DNA of 6,989 nucleotides from positions 1-6,989 of the forward strand of contig WJKD01000764.1 of assembly GCA_014729315.1 (NCBI GenBank). The letters run 5' to 3'. The position numbers and the translations under genes are program-made. Shown piece after piece: positions 5,981 to 6,989 of the stretch. This DNA is from Promethearchaeota archaeon (GTDB taxonomy: Archaea; Asgardarchaeota; Lokiarchaeia; Sigynarchaeales; SOKP01). Each line of letters begins with the position of its first letter. Position 1 is the first letter of the stretch. The notes below the pieces were generated by a model, which saw only the letters and a list, made by a program, of their open reading frames with translations, was not told the origin of the DNA and searched no databases.

Positions 5981-6989
5981 ATGTCGAAGGAAGAGAGAAA
6001 TTTAATTAAAATGGATGATATTCTTGCGCGGGATGGTAAATGCAATGTACTCTACTTAAATTATGATAACGAGGCTTTTATGAACACAGGTATTCAAGAG
6101 TCTGGCGGAACTCCGCCCCACGCTTCGACAACTACTGGACCTGGGGGAGAAAAGATACCCGGTAAAGTGGGAGTCAAACAAGACCTCGTAACTCCATTTG
6201 CTTTCTACGGAACAAAAAAGTTGTTCTTAGCTACGGTAAATCCCGCTTATCCTGTCGATTTGATGGGTAAAGTAATGGAAGCGTTAAAAACCGATGGAGC
6301 AGCTTTCATCCAAGCCTATTCCGATTGTATGCGAGGGTGGCGTCATGGTGCCGGAGATGCGGTTTCAATTTCTAAATTGGCAACGGATTGTGGTTATTGG
6401 CCCTTATATACTATCAGAGTAAACGATGGCGTTCCTACTTTTTCATACTACCGCGGATTAGATATCGATAAAGATAAATTCGTCGATTATTTAAAATCCA
6501 TGGGCCGCTTCAAACATTTATTTAAACCAAAATTTATGGAGGAAGAAATAGACGAAATAATTTATCATACGCAGCGAAGAAATGAAACATTAAAAGGTTT
6601 GATAAAACAATTCGGAGCGGAAAAACCAAAAGATGTGTATAGAATTGATAGAAAGGATTTGCCCCCTCAAAAACACCTCTTACCGGGTCATGGACTGTGT
6701 CCAGGCTGCGGGGCTGGGATGGTTTTATTTCAGATGGCTACTGCGGCGTATAAGGTTGCCGGAAAAAACATCATCTACGTAAATAATACAAGTTGTTCAG
6801 AAGTTTCGACATCAAAAGATAACGTAACTTCTTGGAAAGTCCCATGGGTTCATCACCTCTTTGAATCCGGGGCAACCGTCGCTGACGCTATTTCTACAGC
6901 GTATAAGATTCAAAAATCCAAAGGATTATATGATGGAGAGGTGCCCTATCTTATTCACATAGGAGGAGATGGCTCGACCTACGATATCG
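5981..6989 (+). CDS. porB: 2-oxoacid:ferredoxin oxidoreductase beta subunit, circularly permuted order (3' end outside window)
   Basis: Translated by hand, the frame is open from ATG 5981 to the window end (336 residues visible). It starts one base after the alpha stop, so translation is probably coupled; GGGGGTTGA lies upstream within the alpha end. Residues 8-210 match the C-terminal half of PorB: NVLYLNYDNEAFMNTG (22-37, with N35/T36 near the substrate), STTTG (49-53), ATVNPAYPVDL (84-94), cluster ligand C116 before MRGW, WPLY (140-143), GRFKHLF (175-181). Residues 231-336 match the N-terminal half: LLPGHGLCPGCGAG (233-246, C240 and C243), third ligand C272 in TSCSEV, KVPWVHH (286-292) and the Mg/thiamine diphosphate motif GGDGSTYDI (328-336, D330). 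Standard PorB runs in the opposite order. The join (about 211-230) fuses a normal beta C-terminal tail to a normal beta N-terminal leader. No stop or frame break occurs and all four cluster cysteines survive, so this does not look like decay. The alternatives are an N-truncated copy fused to a full second copy, or an assembly error. Confidence 0.87.
   Translation, partial: MSKEERNLIKMDDILARDGKCNVLYLNYDNEAFMNTGIQESGGTPPHASTTTGPGGEKIPGKVGVKQDLVTPFAFYGTKKLFLATVNPAYPVDLMGKVMEALKTDGAAFIQAYSDCMRGWRHGAGDAVSISKLATDCGYWPLYTIRVNDGVPTFSYYRGLDIDKDKFVDYLKSMGRFKHLFKPKFMEEEIDEIIYHTQRRNETLKGLIKQFGAEKPKDVYRIDRKDLPPQKHLLPGHGLCPGCGAGMVLFQMATAAYKVAGKNIIYVNNTSCSEVSTSKDNVTSWKVPWVHHLFESGATVADAISTAYKIQKSKGLYDGEVPYLIHIGGDGSTYDI

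Noticed and set aside
5981..6989. Beta gene as a pseudogene
   Set aside because: There is no stop or frameshift over 336 codons, all cluster cysteines and cofactor motifs are kept, and the start is tightly coupled to alpha. Only the order of the halves is abnormal.
1..6989. CRISPR array, tRNA/rRNA, insertion sequence or attachment site
   Set aside because: No regularly spaced repeats, RNA gene folds, transposase motifs or long terminal inverted repeats were seen on either strand.

Overview
The window is AT-rich and gene-dense, and it reads as archaeal. Upstream regions carry TATA-like A/T boxes rather than sigma-type promoters. Shine-Dalgarno signals are weak or short, one gene appears to use TTG as its start, and a 2-oxoacid:ferredoxin oxidoreductase is encoded in the archaeal-type gamma-delta-alpha-beta order. 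The mix of MFS/GPH transporters, a membrane-embedded M28 peptidase and a ferredoxin-linked oxidoreductase would suit an anaerobic, heterotrophic archaeon, possibly an Asgard lineage. No marker gene is present, so that placement is a guess.

Layout: (1) 2-733 (+) is the C-terminal half of an MFS transporter whose start lies outside the window. (2) 817-2007 (+) is an M28-type metallopeptidase with a complete set of metal ligands and two hydrophobic hairpins inserted in the peptidase fold. (3) 2027-3388 (-) is a GPH-family (MelB-like) sugar transporter, converging on the peptidase with a 19-base gap. (4) 3389-3739 is a divergent, gene-free regulatory region with several dyads and a good TATA candidate before the next gene. 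(5) 3740-6989 (+) is a tightly packed operon for a pyruvate-type 2-oxoacid:ferredoxin oxidoreductase: a fused gamma-delta subunit, an alpha subunit, and a beta subunit that runs off the window end. The three subunits together would oxidatively decarboxylate a 2-oxoacid to acyl-CoA and pass electrons through [4Fe-4S] clusters to ferredoxin.

The outstanding observation is the beta subunit. Its reading frame begins one base after the alpha stop codon, but it encodes the C-terminal half of a normal PorB first (YDNEAFMNTG, the cluster-binding D-C-M-R-G-W segment, the GRFKHLF tail). It then continues in frame into the N-terminal half (LLPGHGLCPGCGAG, the third cluster cysteine, KVPWVHH), and the window ends at GGDGSTYDI. 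The conventional order is the reverse. All four expected cluster cysteines and both halves of the thiamine diphosphate site are present in permuted order. This looks like a circular permutation of PorB, with the cut lying between the two halves of the cofactor motif. A truncated-plus-complete tandem duplication or a misassembly are the alternatives, and sequence just past the window would decide between them.

Secondary points are an altered, normally conserved loop in the alpha subunit, the gamma-delta fusion, and the peptidase hairpin inserted between metal-ligand motifs.
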